From Methanomicrobiales archaeon (GTDB lineage Archaea > Halobacteriota > Methanomicrobia > Methanomicrobiales > Methanospirillaceae), in contig JAPKXR010000064.1 in NCBI GenBank assembly GCA_026394715.1, positions 1 through 32,652 on the forward strand: a DNA stretch of 32,652 nucleotides. The letters are read 5' to 3'. This document shows positions 8,005 through 18,800 of this stretch, piece by piece. Numbering within the stretch: the first letter of the stretch is position 1; the number at the start of each line of letters is the position of its first letter. A model generated the notes under the pieces. It had not been told where the DNA came from and made no database searches. It saw only the letters and a program-made list of their open reading frames with translations. The translations under genes and the position numbers were made by a program.

Positions 8005-8503
8005 ACGGACATTTGGGTATATTTATCCCACGTGCGTATGAGAATTCTACCACGGGTCTCACCACGCGTGCAAAGAACCCGCTTAAGGTGCTTTTGGGTA
8101 TTAAGGTACTGTTCCGTTCCATGATCTATTGTTACCTGTTTTGGGTTATCCTGTCAACAAACCATAGGTGGGCGTCCATGGGTTGAGCTGTTCTGGCATG
8201 TTACGGTGAGGCTTCCCGGCAAACCCTTTCGTGCAACGCGGGGATAAAAACAGTGCACGGGGGCTTTTTATGGTGATCAGGTTTTTTTTATCATCAAAAA
8301 TGAGACGGAAGGTTACGGCGTAAAATCCTTCATCCCTCCCTCAGATAGGGATTGTATCCTGGGTGAGATAAACCTCACGGGGATTAGCGCTGTGAACGCA
8401 TCCCGGTGCCCGACTGCAACTGCATTTGCAACGTGCGAAGAAGTAAGACCATGCGTAGGTAATCTGGTCCATCCTGAGACAAGTCAGCCAGTGTTCCTGG
8501 CAG
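8005..8503. other. Gene-free stretch before leader copy B
   Basis: No convincing gene or RNA. A minus-strand frame of about 60 codons (about 8150-8335) has no recognisable family and no start signal. The next element, the leader repeat, begins near 8504. Confidence 0.35.
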
Positions 8504-8802
8504 TTCCTGCCCTGTTGGGCAATCATACCTCTATGTTAAAAGAAGCAGAACATTTATTTGGATGTTTGAATGGCTGGCATGGCATTGATGGCGTTTGGAT
8601 CCGGGGCGTTCCTTGGGTTTTTATGAGTGAGGGTGAGGGATCTGGAAAAAAATCCAATGCAAAAGTGTATCTGTTCACAGACCGAAAAAGGAACGTTGAT
8701 GTCAGGTCAGAACAGATTCTCATTCCCGATAGTAACTATCTGGGAGCCCGGGACGCATCGAGTGGCACGCAAACCAGTCAGGAAGGCTAGGAATTGTGCA
8801 TA
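8504..8802 (+). repeat. Leader repeat copy B, upstream of the 8803 receiver gene
   Basis: This is homologous to copy A (1-309) over its whole length and to copy C (10857-11011) over the second half. The shared block GCAAAAGTGTATCTGTTCA is at about 8660-8678, followed by a GTCAGGTCAG motif at about 8701-8710 and CATTC. Conservation before three separate receiver genes points to a shared promoter or 5' UTR element. A frame of 132 codons crosses it but is broken by several stops in copy A, so it is not taken as a gene. Confidence 0.65.
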
Positions 8803-10311
8803 ATGGCAGATACGCTTCATGTTCTCTATGTCGATGACGAACCGGACCTCCTCGAGATCTGCAAACTGTTCCTCGAGCAAGATGGAGAGTTTTATGTTAC
8901 AACCATTGATTCAGCCCCTGCAGCCCTGGCACTGCTTAAAGAAGAACCGTTCGATGCGATCATATCAGATTACCAGATGCCGGGGCTGGACGGTATCCAG
9001 TTCCTTGTTGAAGTGCGGACACGCTTTGGGTCGATTCCGTTTATCCTTTTTACCGGGAAAGGCAGGGAAGAAGTAGTTATCCAGGCAATCAACAGCGGAG
9101 CAGATTTTTATCTCCAGAAAGGCGGCGATCCCAGCGCACAGTTTGCGGAACTGGCCCATAAGGTCAGGTCAGCTGCATTGCGGAAAAGTGCAGAAGATTC
9201 TCTGCGGTATAGCGAGGATAAATACCGGCATTTAATCGAACACTCGAACGAGGCAATTGTTATTGCACAGGACGGGGGCCTGAAGCTGGTTAATCAACGG
9301 GCTGTCGAACTGACCGGGTATTCGAGAACGAAACTCCTTTCCATGCAGTTCTCTGCAGTTATTCACCCTGATGACCGTGTCATGGTCGTGGAACGGTACC
9401 AGAAGAGATTAAAGGGTGAGGAGGTCCCGTCCCGCTATCGCTTCCGACTGAGTCCACCGGATGGAAGCATACGGTGGGCTGAGCTCAGCGTTACCTCAAT
9501 AAATTGGGACGGACGTCCTGCCTCGTTGAATTTCTTAACGGACATCACCAAACGCAACCAGGCAGAGATGGCACTCCGGGAGAGCGAGGAGAAATACCGT
9601 TCACTTACCAACCAGGTCCATGAGGGCATTTATATCTACCAGGGAGATCGTTTTGTCTATACGAACACCAGGGTTTCCGAGATAACCGGGTATTCAAGTG
9701 AAGAACTGCTCAGTATGCAGTTTATAGAGCTGGCTCACCCGGATGACCAGGCATATATTAAAGATATCGCAGAACGGAGGTGGCGGGGAGAACCCGTTCC
9801 TGACATGTACGAGTGTCGTATTATCCAAAAAGACGGAGATGTCCGGAACCTGGAACTCATCGTTGCTACGATTCCGTACCAGAACGGGATTGCCGCACTT
9901 GGAGCTGCCCGTGACATCACCGACCGGAAAAGGGCAGAGGACGCACTACGCAAAAATAATACGCTTTTAAAACGGGCTGAAGAAGTCGGCAGATTTGGTA
10001 GTTGGGAGATCAGTCTGAATGAAAAAACCGTCACTGCGTCTGAGGGTGCAAGGATACTCTATGGTCTTCCAGGGACGCAATGGACACTTGAAGAGGTCTG
10101 GAAAATTCCCCTGCCTGAGTACCGTCCTCTTCTTGATACGGCGTTTGGAGATCTTATCACGGGAAAATCCTCCTATCATATAGAGTTTAAAATCCGGAGG
10201 CAGTCTGATGGGGCAGTCCTGGACATCCAGTCTCACGCAGAATACGACCCGGTACATAACGTCGTTTTCGGAGTGATTCATGATATCACCGGGCGGGAAA
10301 GCTGTAGATGA
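8803..10311 (+). CDS. Receiver-PAS-PAS-PAS protein, kinase end lost
   Basis: The 502-residue soluble protein has an N-terminal receiver domain (1-120). Its acidic pocket DD is at 11-12, the phospho-acceptor is Asp56 in ISDYQMPG, Thr84 is in LFTGKG and Lys106 in LQKGG. Three PAS domains follow, about 135-255, 260-380 and 390-500, joined by DITKRNQAE and DITDRKRAE linkers. The start is the ATG at 8803 (AGGAA 9-13 nt upstream), equal to the starts of its paralogues; a GTG at 8794 would add three residues. The frame ends abruptly at HDITGRESCR, where one extra base shifts the expected GRKAVDDAL linker. PAS remnants continue downstream. It has no transmitter domain, so either it acts as a receiver/PAS adaptor or it is a decaying kinase. 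Confidence 0.85.
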   Translation: MADTLHVLYVDDEPDLLEICKLFLEQDGEFYVTTIDSAPAALALLKEEPFDAIISDYQMPGLDGIQFLVEVRTRFGSIPFILFTGKGREEVVIQAINSGADFYLQKGGDPSAQFAELAHKVRSAALRKSAEDSLRYSEDKYRHLIEHSNEAIVIAQDGGLKLVNQRAVELTGYSRTKLLSMQFSAVIHPDDRVMVVERYQKRLKGEEVPSRYRFRLSPPDGSIRWAELSVTSINWDGRPASLNFLTDITKRNQAEMALRESEEKYRSLTNQVHEGIYIYQGDRFVYTNTRVSEITGYSSEELLSMQFIELAHPDDQAYIKDIAERRWRGEPVPDMYECRIIQKDGDVRNLELIVATIPYQNGIAALGAARDITDRKRAEDALRKNNTLLKRAEEVGRFGSWEISLNEKTVTASEGARILYGLPGTQWTLEEVWKIPLPEYRPLLDTAFGDLITGKSSYHIEFKIRRQSDGAVLDIQSHAEYDPVHNVVFGVIHDITGRESCR

Positions 10312-10432
10312 CGCATTGCGGCTGAGCGATGAATTCAATTTGGAACCTGATAAATAACGTCCCCGATTACCTCCTGATCTCGGATCAATTTGGTACTATT
10401 CTCTCTACAAACCTATTATTTTCGATGAAATA
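10312..10432 (+). pseudogene. Out-of-frame PAS remnant of the 8803 gene
   Basis: Directly after the stop at 10311, the +1 frame reads KAVDDALRLSDEFN, the expected continuation of the linker. A second shift then reads NLINNVPDYLLISDQFGTIL, the start of a fourth PAS domain, before a TAG. The gene once continued into at least one more PAS domain and probably a kinase that is now gone. Confidence 0.65.
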
Positions 10433-10856
10433 GCCATGGCCCCCAGTCCAGTCTCCCGACGGTACCGCTCTTCTGTCCAGAAAAACCCCGGGAAGGGCCA
10501 TTTTGGGGTGGGGCCGGTGAAATTATCAGGGCCCCAAAACGATAAGGGGAAAATTAAACCCAATAATAGGTTGAATCAGAATAAAATCGCTGTACCTGGC
10601 GTTATTCTGAATCCGTGGTAAACGGAGGTATATGCGGGCGATTTAAACGAACAAGGGTGGCAGATGTCCAGTTGGGTGGGATAAGAATGCATGTAGTGGA
10701 GGGGTGCTCAGATAATTCTTGGTTCATTCGATTAGGTAATATGAACATGTCCCCCGGGTATTCGATTTCATCCTGAATGCTTCTGGCCCATTGACATCAT
10801 GTCAGTTTTCATGATGTTTCGTGGGTTACGGTTAAATCGTTTCTCTGATTTACCAG
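10433..10856. other. Gene-free stretch with two perfect hairpins
   Basis: No gene is supported. Two short inverted repeats stand out: TTTTGGGG / CCCCAAAA (10501-10508 and 10532-10539) and ACATCATG / CATGATGT (10794-10801 and 10810-10817). Either may be a processing or termination structure between the truncated 8803 gene and the next leader. Confidence 0.4.
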
Positions 10857-11011
10857 TGCAAAAGTGTATCTGCTATCAGACACAAAAGAGGGAAGTTAAT
10901 GGTGGTACGTGTCAGGCCAGGTCATTCTCATTGTACGAGTGAGATAATCACACATCCCGGCACTCCGGGCGTGGTACGCAGACCTGTCAGGATGGATAGG
11001 AATGGTGCATA
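10857..11011 (+). repeat. Leader repeat copy C, upstream of the 11012 kinase gene
   Basis: This shares CAAAAGTGTATCTG (about 10858-10871), GGAAGTTAATG, GTCAGGCCAGGTCATTCTC and GGATGGATAGGAATGGTGCATA with copy A, and parts with copy B. It ends directly at the ATG of the 11012 gene. The paired GTCAGG/CCAGGTCA words may be an operator; no clear TATA box was identified. Confidence 0.65.
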
Positions 11012-14000
11012 ATGGCAGGTCTTCTCCGGGTCCTCTATGTCGATGACGACCCAGGTCTCCTGGAGATCGGCAAGCTGTTCTTAGAGGAGTCCGGTCGTTT
11101 CAGCGTTGACATCATTTCTTCTGCACCGGCTGCACTTACTCTCCTGAATGATACGAAATTCGATGCCATCATCTCCGATTACCAGATGCCGGGAATGGAC
11201 GGTATCCAGTTCCTTATCGAGGTCCGGGCAAAATTTGAGTCCATACCGTTTATCCTGTTCACCGGGAAAGGCAGGGAAGAGGTAGTCATCCAGGCAATTA
11301 ATAACGGGGTGGACTTCTATCTCCAGAAAGGCGGCGAACCGGTTGCACAGTTTGCTGAACTGGTCCACAAGATCCAGATCGCAGTCGAACATCACCGGGC
11401 CACAGAAAAAATACAGGCATTGAACAGGTTATATTCAGTACTTTCAGCCACCAATAAAGCTATTTTCAACATCCAGACGAAGATGGAGTTTTTTTCTGAA
11501 ATTTGTCGGATTCTCGTCGAAACCGGGGGGTTCCGCATGGCCTGGATCGGTATTGCCGATCTGGAGCAGAACCTCATCCGACCGGTTACATCTGCCGGGC
11601 ATGTCGATGGATACCTTGATTCCGTCAACATCTCTACCGAAGATGTCCCCCAGGGCAGGGGGCCGACCGGCACAGCATACCGGGAAGGCAAGTACTTCTG
11701 GTCTAACGATATTACACAGGACCCCCGCATGGAACCCTGGCGCGAAAACGCACTGTTACGCGGTTACCTCGCAAATGCGGCATTCGCATTTGCCCTTGGA
11801 ACAAAAAACGCCGGTGTCCTATCACTGTATGCCCCCGTCACCGGATTTTTTGATGAGCCGATCATCGATCTTCTGGATGAGTTAGCCGTTGATATCTCTT
11901 TTTTCCTCAGGACAATAGACGATCAGAATGATCGGAAACGTTTTGATGAGGAACTTTTGAGAAAAAGTGACGAACTGAGGGCCTCCTACGAGCAAATGAA
12001 TGCAACGAATGAAACACTTCGCCACACGATGGATGAGCTGTCAGGAAGAGAAAAACTCTTCCGTACCCTTTTCCAGGAGATGCTGAACGGTTTTGCAGTC
12101 CACGAAATTATCTGCGATGAGAACGGCAAGCCCCGGGATTACCGCTTTATTGATGTGAACCCGGCGTTTGAGCGGATGACCGGTCTCCGCCGTGAGAGTT
12201 TGATCGGCAAAACGGTGCTTGAAGTGCTACCGGGTATAGAACCTCTCTGGATCGAGCGGTATGGGCGTGTAGCCCTAACGGGATCCCCCGATCATTTTGA
12301 GAACTATTCCGGCGACTTAGGCAGGTCCTTTGAAGTAACCGTATACCAGAATGCCCCTTACCAGTTCACGACCGTGATATCTGACATAACGGAGCGGAAA
12401 CAGGCGGAAGCGGACCTTTCGGCAAGCGAGGAATCACTATCAGCCATGCTGAACGGGATCACCGAATCAGCATTCCTTATGACTCCGGAAGGTACAGTCC
12501 TTGCTGCAAATGAAACCGTTGCAAGACGCCTCGGAATGAAGCAGGCTGATGACCTGGTCGGTCAGAATGCATTAAGAATTCTTCCGAAAGAAGTGCAGAT
12601 GAGCCGGCAGATAAAGATACAGGAAGTAATCCAGTCCGGGCAACCGGCACATTTTGAGGATTACCGGCTGGACCGGGTTATTTCCCAGACGATTTACCCG
12701 GTTAAAGACCCGGACGGTATTGTTCGCCGTCTTGCAATTTTCGGGGTTGACGTTACCGATCGGAAGCTGACCGAAGAAGCCTTACATGAAACCAATGCAA
12801 GGTTGAAGTTTGCATTCCGTTCTGCCAGGTCGGGGTCCTGGGAATGGGACTTCCCTACCGGGAAACTCGTATGGTCCCCGGAGTTCTTTGAACTGTTTGG
12901 TCTGCCCCCGGAAGTCCCTCCGTCTTTTGAAACATGGCTTGGAGCTCTGCATCCGGATGATCGCACATCATCCATGGAGAAGATAGATCAGTCGGTAAAA
13001 GATCACAAGGACCTCTGGAACGAGTACCGGGTCCTCCTTCCGGAAGGGGGCTTGCGCTGGATTGGGGCAGCAGGCAGCACATCCTACAATGATCAAGGTG
13101 AACCGCTGCGCATGAGTGGCATATGCATTGATATCTCCGAACGTAAGCAGGCCGAAGAAGCGCTGCGGGAGAGCGAAGCACGGTATCGTCTTCTTGCAGA
13201 TAACGCAACCGACGTGATCTGGACGCTCGACCTCAAAGGTAACTTTATCTATGTCAGCCCGTCGATCTTCCAACTCCGGGGATATACCAGGGAAGAGGTG
13301 ATGCACCAGTCAATGCGCGAGGTGTTATCCGAAGGATCGGTTGCTCTCGTGGAGGAAACGATACGGCAGACGTTGGAAGAGTTTAAACCCGGTATCATTC
13401 CTGCACCGACGGTGACCGAGGTCGAGCAGCCCTGCAGGGATGGTTCATCGGTATGGACTGAGGTCGTCTCACGGTTGTTCGTTGATGAGACCGGGAACCC
13501 TGCAGGATTTATCGGTATCAGCCGTAACATCACCGAACGCAGGCGGGCGGGAGAATTGTTAAGGGAAAGTGAGGGACGTTTCCGCGCAATTCTTGATGCA
13601 ACACCGTTCCCCATTGCCTTCGTTGATGTTTTAGATAACAACATTAATTTCTGGAGCAGGAGTGCCCTCACCCTTTTCGGACATACGGCGCCGACAACAC
13701 CTGAATGGTACCAGATAGCGTACCCCGATCCACATTATCGGCGTGATGTGATTCATCGGTGGAAACCGTACCTGGAAAAGGCGAAACATTCCGGCCTGCC
13801 GGTCAACACCGGAGAATACCGGGTTACATGCCGCGATGGTTCGGTACGCATCTGCGAGCTCTATGCCGCGTTCCTGCAAGACAACCTTGTTGTCACGTTC
13901 AATGATATCACCGGGCGCAAACAGGCGGAGGAAGCGCTTCTTAAGAAAGCCGAAGAACTCTACGCAACGAACGAGGAACTGACTGCAACAGATGAGGAAC

Positions 14001-15862
14001 TGCGGCAGAATCTCGATGACCTTGGCAGGAGTGAGATGGCGCTGCGGAACCTCAGCGCCTACAACCGTAGCCTGCTCGAAGCAAGCCCTGACCCGCTCGT
14101 CACGATTGACCATGAGGGCAAGATCGCGGATGTGAACACCTCCACAGAAACGGTAACGGGGTACTCAAGAACTGAACTGATCGGCACCGATTTCTCTGAC
14201 TATTTCACCGAACCGGAGCAGGCGAAAGAGGGGTATCAACGGGTGTTCACTGGTGGCACTGTTCGCGATTACCCGCTGAGCATCCGGCACCGTGATGGTC
14301 ATATCACTCCCGTGTTGTATAATGCGACCGTGTACCTCGATGAGACCGGGAATATCAGTGGCGTCTTTGCGGCTGCCCGCGACATCACCGAGCGCAAAAG
14401 AGAGGAAGAGGCACTCAAAGAGAGTGAGGGAATAGTACAGGATATCATTGAGAAAAATCCCATGTCAATCCAGATTGTGGACCGGGAGGGGTTCACGCTC
14501 AGGGTAAACCCGGCATTCATTCGGCTTTTCGGTTCTGTTCCACCGCCGGATTTCTCGATTATTACGGATCTTGTAAAGAGTCACCCTGAACTTGAGAACC
14601 ACATCTCACGGGTAAAAAACGGGGAACCGGTTAATCTGCCTGATATGAGCTTCAACCCGCACGATATCTATCCGGAACTGCCGGATGTCCCAACCAGGGT
14701 GCGGGCAATCATTTTTCCCTTGAATGACATGCATGGAAAACCACAACGTTTTGTTTTCATGCATGAAGATATCACCGAACAGAGGCTGGCTGAAGAGGCG
14801 TTAAAGCAGGCCAACGAGCGCCTGTTGCTGGCCACTGTCGCAGGCGGGGTGGGTATCTGGGACTTAGAAGTTGTCACTAATAAGCTGACCTGGGATGACC
14901 AGATGTTTCGTCTCTATGGGATCATGAAAGAAAATTTCGGCGGCGCGTATGAGACGTGGAAGGCGAGAGTTCATCCGGAAGATGTAGAGCATGGGGATGC
15001 AGAAGTTCAGATGGCATTGCGAGGCGAAAAAGAATTTAATACGGAGTTCCGGGTTGTCTGGCCCGACGGAACGGTCCATACAATCCGGGGTCTTGCCAAT
15101 GTGGAGAGAGATGCATCAGGTAAGGCCGTCAGGCTAATCGGGACAAATTACGACATCACCGAGCGTAAAGAAGCAGAAAACTTAATACGCCACGCCCTTG
15201 CAGAGAAAGAAGTCCTCCTCCGGGAGGTTCACCACCGGGTGAAGAACAACCTTGCCGGGATCTTATCGTTAATCGAACTCCAGATAAGTTCCCTCTCCGA
15301 TCCCGTTCAGATCGCCCCGTTTAAGGACCTGGAGACCCGGATACGGAGCATGGCGCTGGTCCATGAATCGCTCTGCTCAGCAAAAGATCTCACACGGATC
15401 AACGTCGCCAGTTACACAGAAAACCTGACCCGCCACCTGCTCCCTGCATACGGGACGGCGGGCGAAGTCCGGTGCAGGATTGAGATGGGAGCTATCACCC
15501 TGCCCATGGAAACAGCCACACCCTGCGGGCTGGTCATGAACGAGATCGTCACCAACTCGCTGAAGTATGCGTTCCCGAAATCATTCTCCTGCGAAAAGAT
15601 CCGTGGGGAGCCTTGCACGATTGCACTCACACTGCACCGCGAGGGCAGCGATTATATCCTTATCGTTGCTGATAACGGCATGGGGATGCCGGAAGGGACT
15701 GATGCCACCATGTCCCACTCGCTCGGGCGGTTCCTTATCCGGTTCATTGTAGAGCACCAGCTGGGCGGGAGTATAGAGATCAGCACCGCACGAGGGACTG
15801 CGTATACGATCCGGTTCCCGGCGCCGGCAGCAAAGGAGGGAAACACCGATGAAAAAATGTAG
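11012..15862 (+). CDS. Receiver-GAF-8xPAS hybrid histidine kinase (HisKA_2 type)
   Basis: The 1616-residue soluble protein has a receiver (1-120; Asp56, Thr84, Lys106), a GAF domain (about 135-300) and a coiled coil to about 345. Eight PAS domains begin near residues 346, 472, 591, 718, 849, 1009, 1136 and 1263. A HisKA_2-type dimerisation segment EVHHRVKNNLAG gives likely phospho-acceptor His1408. An ATPase domain (about 1490-1610) has N-box MNEIVTNSLKYAF and G1 DNGMGMP. It should sense several internal signals and phosphorylate a receiver, possibly that of the next gene. The start follows leader copy C and AGGAA. It overlaps the next gene by 14 nt, so the two are translationally coupled. 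The kinase class differs from the later genes of the array, which use a TRHDINNQL motif. Confidence 0.92.
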   Translation: MAGLLRVLYVDDDPGLLEIGKLFLEESGRFSVDIISSAPAALTLLNDTKFDAIISDYQMPGMDGIQFLIEVRAKFESIPFILFTGKGREEVVIQAINNGVDFYLQKGGEPVAQFAELVHKIQIAVEHHRATEKIQALNRLYSVLSATNKAIFNIQTKMEFFSEICRILVETGGFRMAWIGIADLEQNLIRPVTSAGHVDGYLDSVNISTEDVPQGRGPTGTAYREGKYFWSNDITQDPRMEPWRENALLRGYLANAAFAFALGTKNAGVLSLYAPVTGFFDEPIIDLLDELAVDISFFLRTIDDQNDRKRFDEELLRKSDELRASYEQMNATNETLRHTMDELSGREKLFRTLFQEMLNGFAVHEIICDENGKPRDYRFIDVNPAFERMTGLRRESLIGKTVLEVLPGIEPLWIERYGRVALTGSPDHFENYSGDLGRSFEVTVYQNAPYQFTTVISDITERKQAEADLSASEESLSAMLNGITESAFLMTPEGTVLAANETVARRLGMKQADDLVGQNALRILPKEVQMSRQIKIQEVIQSGQPAHFEDYRLDRVISQTIYPVKDPDGIVRRLAIFGVDVTDRKLTEEALHETNARLKFAFRSARSGSWEWDFPTGKLVWSPEFFELFGLPPEVPPSFETWLGALHPDDRTSSMEKIDQSVKDHKDLWNEYRVLLPEGGLRWIGAAGSTSYNDQGEPLRMSGICIDISERKQAEEALRESEARYRLLADNATDVIWTLDLKGNFIYVSPSIFQLRGYTREEVMHQSMREVLSEGSVALVEETIRQTLEEFKPGIIPAPTVTEVEQPCRDGSSVWTEVVSRLFVDETGNPAGFIGISRNITERRRAGELLRESEGRFRAILDATPFPIAFVDVLDNNINFWSRSALTLFGHTAPTTPEWYQIAYPDPHYRRDVIHRWKPYLEKAKHSGLPVNTGEYRVTCRDGSVRICELYAAFLQDNLVVTFNDITGRKQAEEALLKKAEELYATNEELTATDEELRQNLDDLGRSEMALRNLSAYNRSLLEASPDPLVTIDHEGKIADVNTSTETVTGYSRTELIGTDFSDYFTEPEQAKEGYQRVFTGGTVRDYPLSIRHRDGHITPVLYNATVYLDETGNISGVFAAARDITERKREEEALKESEGIVQDIIEKNPMSIQIVDREGFTLRVNPAFIRLFGSVPPPDFSIITDLVKSHPELENHISRVKNGEPVNLPDMSFNPHDIYPELPDVPTRVRAIIFPLNDMHGKPQRFVFMHEDITEQRLAEEALKQANERLLLATVAGGVGIWDLEVVTNKLTWDDQMFRLYGIMKENFGGAYETWKARVHPEDVEHGDAEVQMALRGEKEFNTEFRVVWPDGTVHTIRGLANVERDASGKAVRLIGTNYDITERKEAENLIRHALAEKEVLLREVHHRVKNNLAGILSLIELQISSLSDPVQIAPFKDLETRIRSMALVHESLCSAKDLTRINVASYTENLTRHLLPAYGTAGEVRCRIEMGAITLPMETATPCGLVMNEIVTNSLKYAFPKSFSCEKIRGEPCTIALTLHREGSDYILIVADNGMGMPEGTDATMSHSLGRFLIRFIVEHQLGGSIEISTARGTAYTIRFPAPAAKEGNTDEKM

Positions 15863-18800
15863 CCTTCTCGTAGTTGAGGACGAAGCCCTTATTGCAGCAA
15901 ACCTTGTCCATACCCTCTCCTCGCTTGGCTATACGGTTCACAAACCGGTTGCCACAGGAGAGGATGCGGTCCGTGCAGTAGAAGGCCAGCAACCGGATCT
16001 CGTGCTCATGGACATCCAGCTGATCGGGGAGATGGACGGCATAGAAGCCGCAGATAAGATCCGGGCAATCGCCGATATCCCCATCGTATACCTCACCGCT
16101 TACTCCGATGACCTGCGCCTCAAACAGGCACGGCTCACGGAGCCGTACGGCTATATTGTAAAACCCGCTCATAACCGCGAACTCCATGCCACGATCGAGA
16201 TGGCGTTGTACAAGCATGGGCTCGACCGGAAGCTTAAGGAGAGCGAGGAGCGCAATCGGTCCATTGTAGAGGCGTTGCCCGGTTTCATCTTCCATTTTTC
16301 ATCTGATGGACGCTTTATTGACTGTCCGCTTAACAAAGGGGATCTACTGCTGCTCCCAGCTGACCAGATTATTGGCAAACGGGTAGCAGAAATCCTGCCG
16401 CCAGACCTGGCACACCTGACTGAGAGAAAAATCAGGGAAACTCTCGATAGCGGGCAACTGCAAATATTTGATTATTCGCTAACCATGCAAGACCAGGAAC
16501 ACTTTTTTGAAGCTCGCATGATAACGAGTGGGACTAACTCTGTATTGGCTTTCGTTTACGAAATCACCGAGCGCAAACGGGCGGAAGATGCGCTTTTACA
16601 GGAGAAGAACTATTCGGACAGGTTGTTCGATGCATCGCACGACACGGTCTTTTTGTTTGAGCCATCTACGGGTAAACCTATCCGGTGGAACAAAACCTTC
16701 ACCGGTGTGAGTGGCTATACGGATGACGAGATAGCGGGCATGAACGCACCCTTCGATTTCTATGATGAGGCAGATCTCAAAAAAGCCACCGATGCATTGG
16801 GAAGGAATTATGCAGGGGACGTCGCGGTCGAATTATCCCTTAGAACGAAACAGGGGGCGCATATTCCATTCGAGTACTCTGCAACCCCGATTGAAACGGC
16901 AGATGGCAGGACATTAATTCTTTCTATAGGCAGGGACCTCACCGACCGGAAGCTGGCGGAGGAAAAACTTGTAGCCGCGTTGAAAAGGGTCCAGGGGCAG
17001 CAGGCAGCACTGGCCCTGATATCGTTTTCGCCTGCCCTTCTGATGGGAGACGTGGATGGATTTTCAACCGGGCTTAACGAAGAATCGTCAGCAGTGCTTG
17101 GTGTGGAAAGGGCCAGTGTGTGGCTTTTCGACAATAACGGTGATGAACTACGGTGCATTGACCTGTACGAGGCCTCGCATAACCGGCACTCCGGGGACCT
17201 TATACTGATGCGTGATGAATATGAGAACGAGTTTGACGCCTTAAGGACGGCAAAGTACATCGATGCCCATGATCCGCTGACGGACCCACGTACGGCGGGA
17301 TACGTGGAACGTTACCTCAAACCCAACCACATCACCTCAATGCTGGACGCAGTGATACGGGTCTCCGGGCAGAACCTCGGTGTCCTCTGTTTTGAGCATG
17401 TTAACCGTCCGCATACCTGGGAGAGCGATGAGATCACATTTGCCTGCCAGCTTGCCGACCAGGTTGCGATTACCCTGCTGAACCGTGACCGGAAACGGGC
17501 AGAAGAGGCGCTGCGGGAGAGCGAGGAAAAATTCCGGCTTATTTCGGAGAGTTCTCCGGACCATATTATTATTCAGGACTGCGACTTGCGCTACATCTGG
17601 GTCCTTAACCCGCAACTGGGGCTCATGCCGGGAGATATGATCGGGAAAACCGATCATGATTTCCTGTCAAAGGAGGATGCAGACCTGCTGACTCTGGTAA
17701 AAAGGCAGGTCCTAATGACCGGGAAGGCAAAACCATTTGAAACATCGCTGTCATCATCACAGGGAGTGACTGAGTATTTTGAAGGGGTGTATCTCCCGAA
17801 ATATGATACTGCAGGCAGGGTTGACGGCGTGATGGGATATTTCAGAAACATCACGGGACGTAAAGAGGCTGAAGAAGCGCTGCGCGAATCCGAACGCAGA
17901 TTGAAAGATATCATCAGTTTCCTGCCAGATGCAACCCTTGTCATTGACAAAAACGGGGTGGTCCTTGCGTGGAACCGCGCAATGGAGGAGATGACGGGTG
18001 TTCCTGCAGAACAGATGATCGGGAAAGCGAATTATGAATATGCTCTCCCATTCTACCACGAACGGCGTCCGATCACGGTCGATCTCGTACTTCATGATGA
18101 CCCGGCGGTTGTTGCAACCTATCCTTTCATGCAAACGGAAGGCGGGTCCAGACGATCGGAGATTTTTATCCCGTACCTCAATAAGGGCAGGGGCGCATAT
18201 ATCTGGTTTGTCGCATCCCCGCTCTATGACGCAGACGGGAATCTTACGGGAGCAATTGAATCCATCCGGGACATCACGGAGCGCAGGCAGGCGGATGAGG
18301 CAGTCCGCCAGGCAAACAGGAAGCTCAACCTCCTCTCCTCCATCACCCGGCACGACATCAACAACCAGCTGCTTGTGCTGAATGGATTTCTGAATTTATT
18401 GCAAAAAAAAGCCATGGACCCGGCATTGGAAGACTTCTTCAACCGGATCACGAAGGCAAGCTCCCGGATCTCCGCCATGATCCAGTTTACCAAGGAATAC
18501 GAACAGATCGGTGTCCACGCTCCCGCATGGCAGGACTGCCGTACACTCGTAGACACTGCGGCCAGGCAAGCCCCGCTTGGAAAGGTCATCGTGCAGAACG
18601 ATCTGCCTTCCGGATCGGAAGTGTTCGCCGACCCGCTGGTTGTCAAGGTCTTCTATAACCTGATGGACAACGCAGTCCGGTACGGTGAGAAGATCACGAC
18701 CATCCGGTTCTCCGCGATGGAACGTGATGACAACCTGGTTGTTATCTACGAGGATGATGGAGACGGAGTCCCGGCAGATGAGAAAGAGAAGATCTTCGAG

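Noticed and set aside
8392-8790. 132-codon plus-strand frame over the leader of the 8803 gene
   Set aside because: The same sequence in copy A (1-309) has several stops, and there is no family match. Conservation follows the leader and not the codons.
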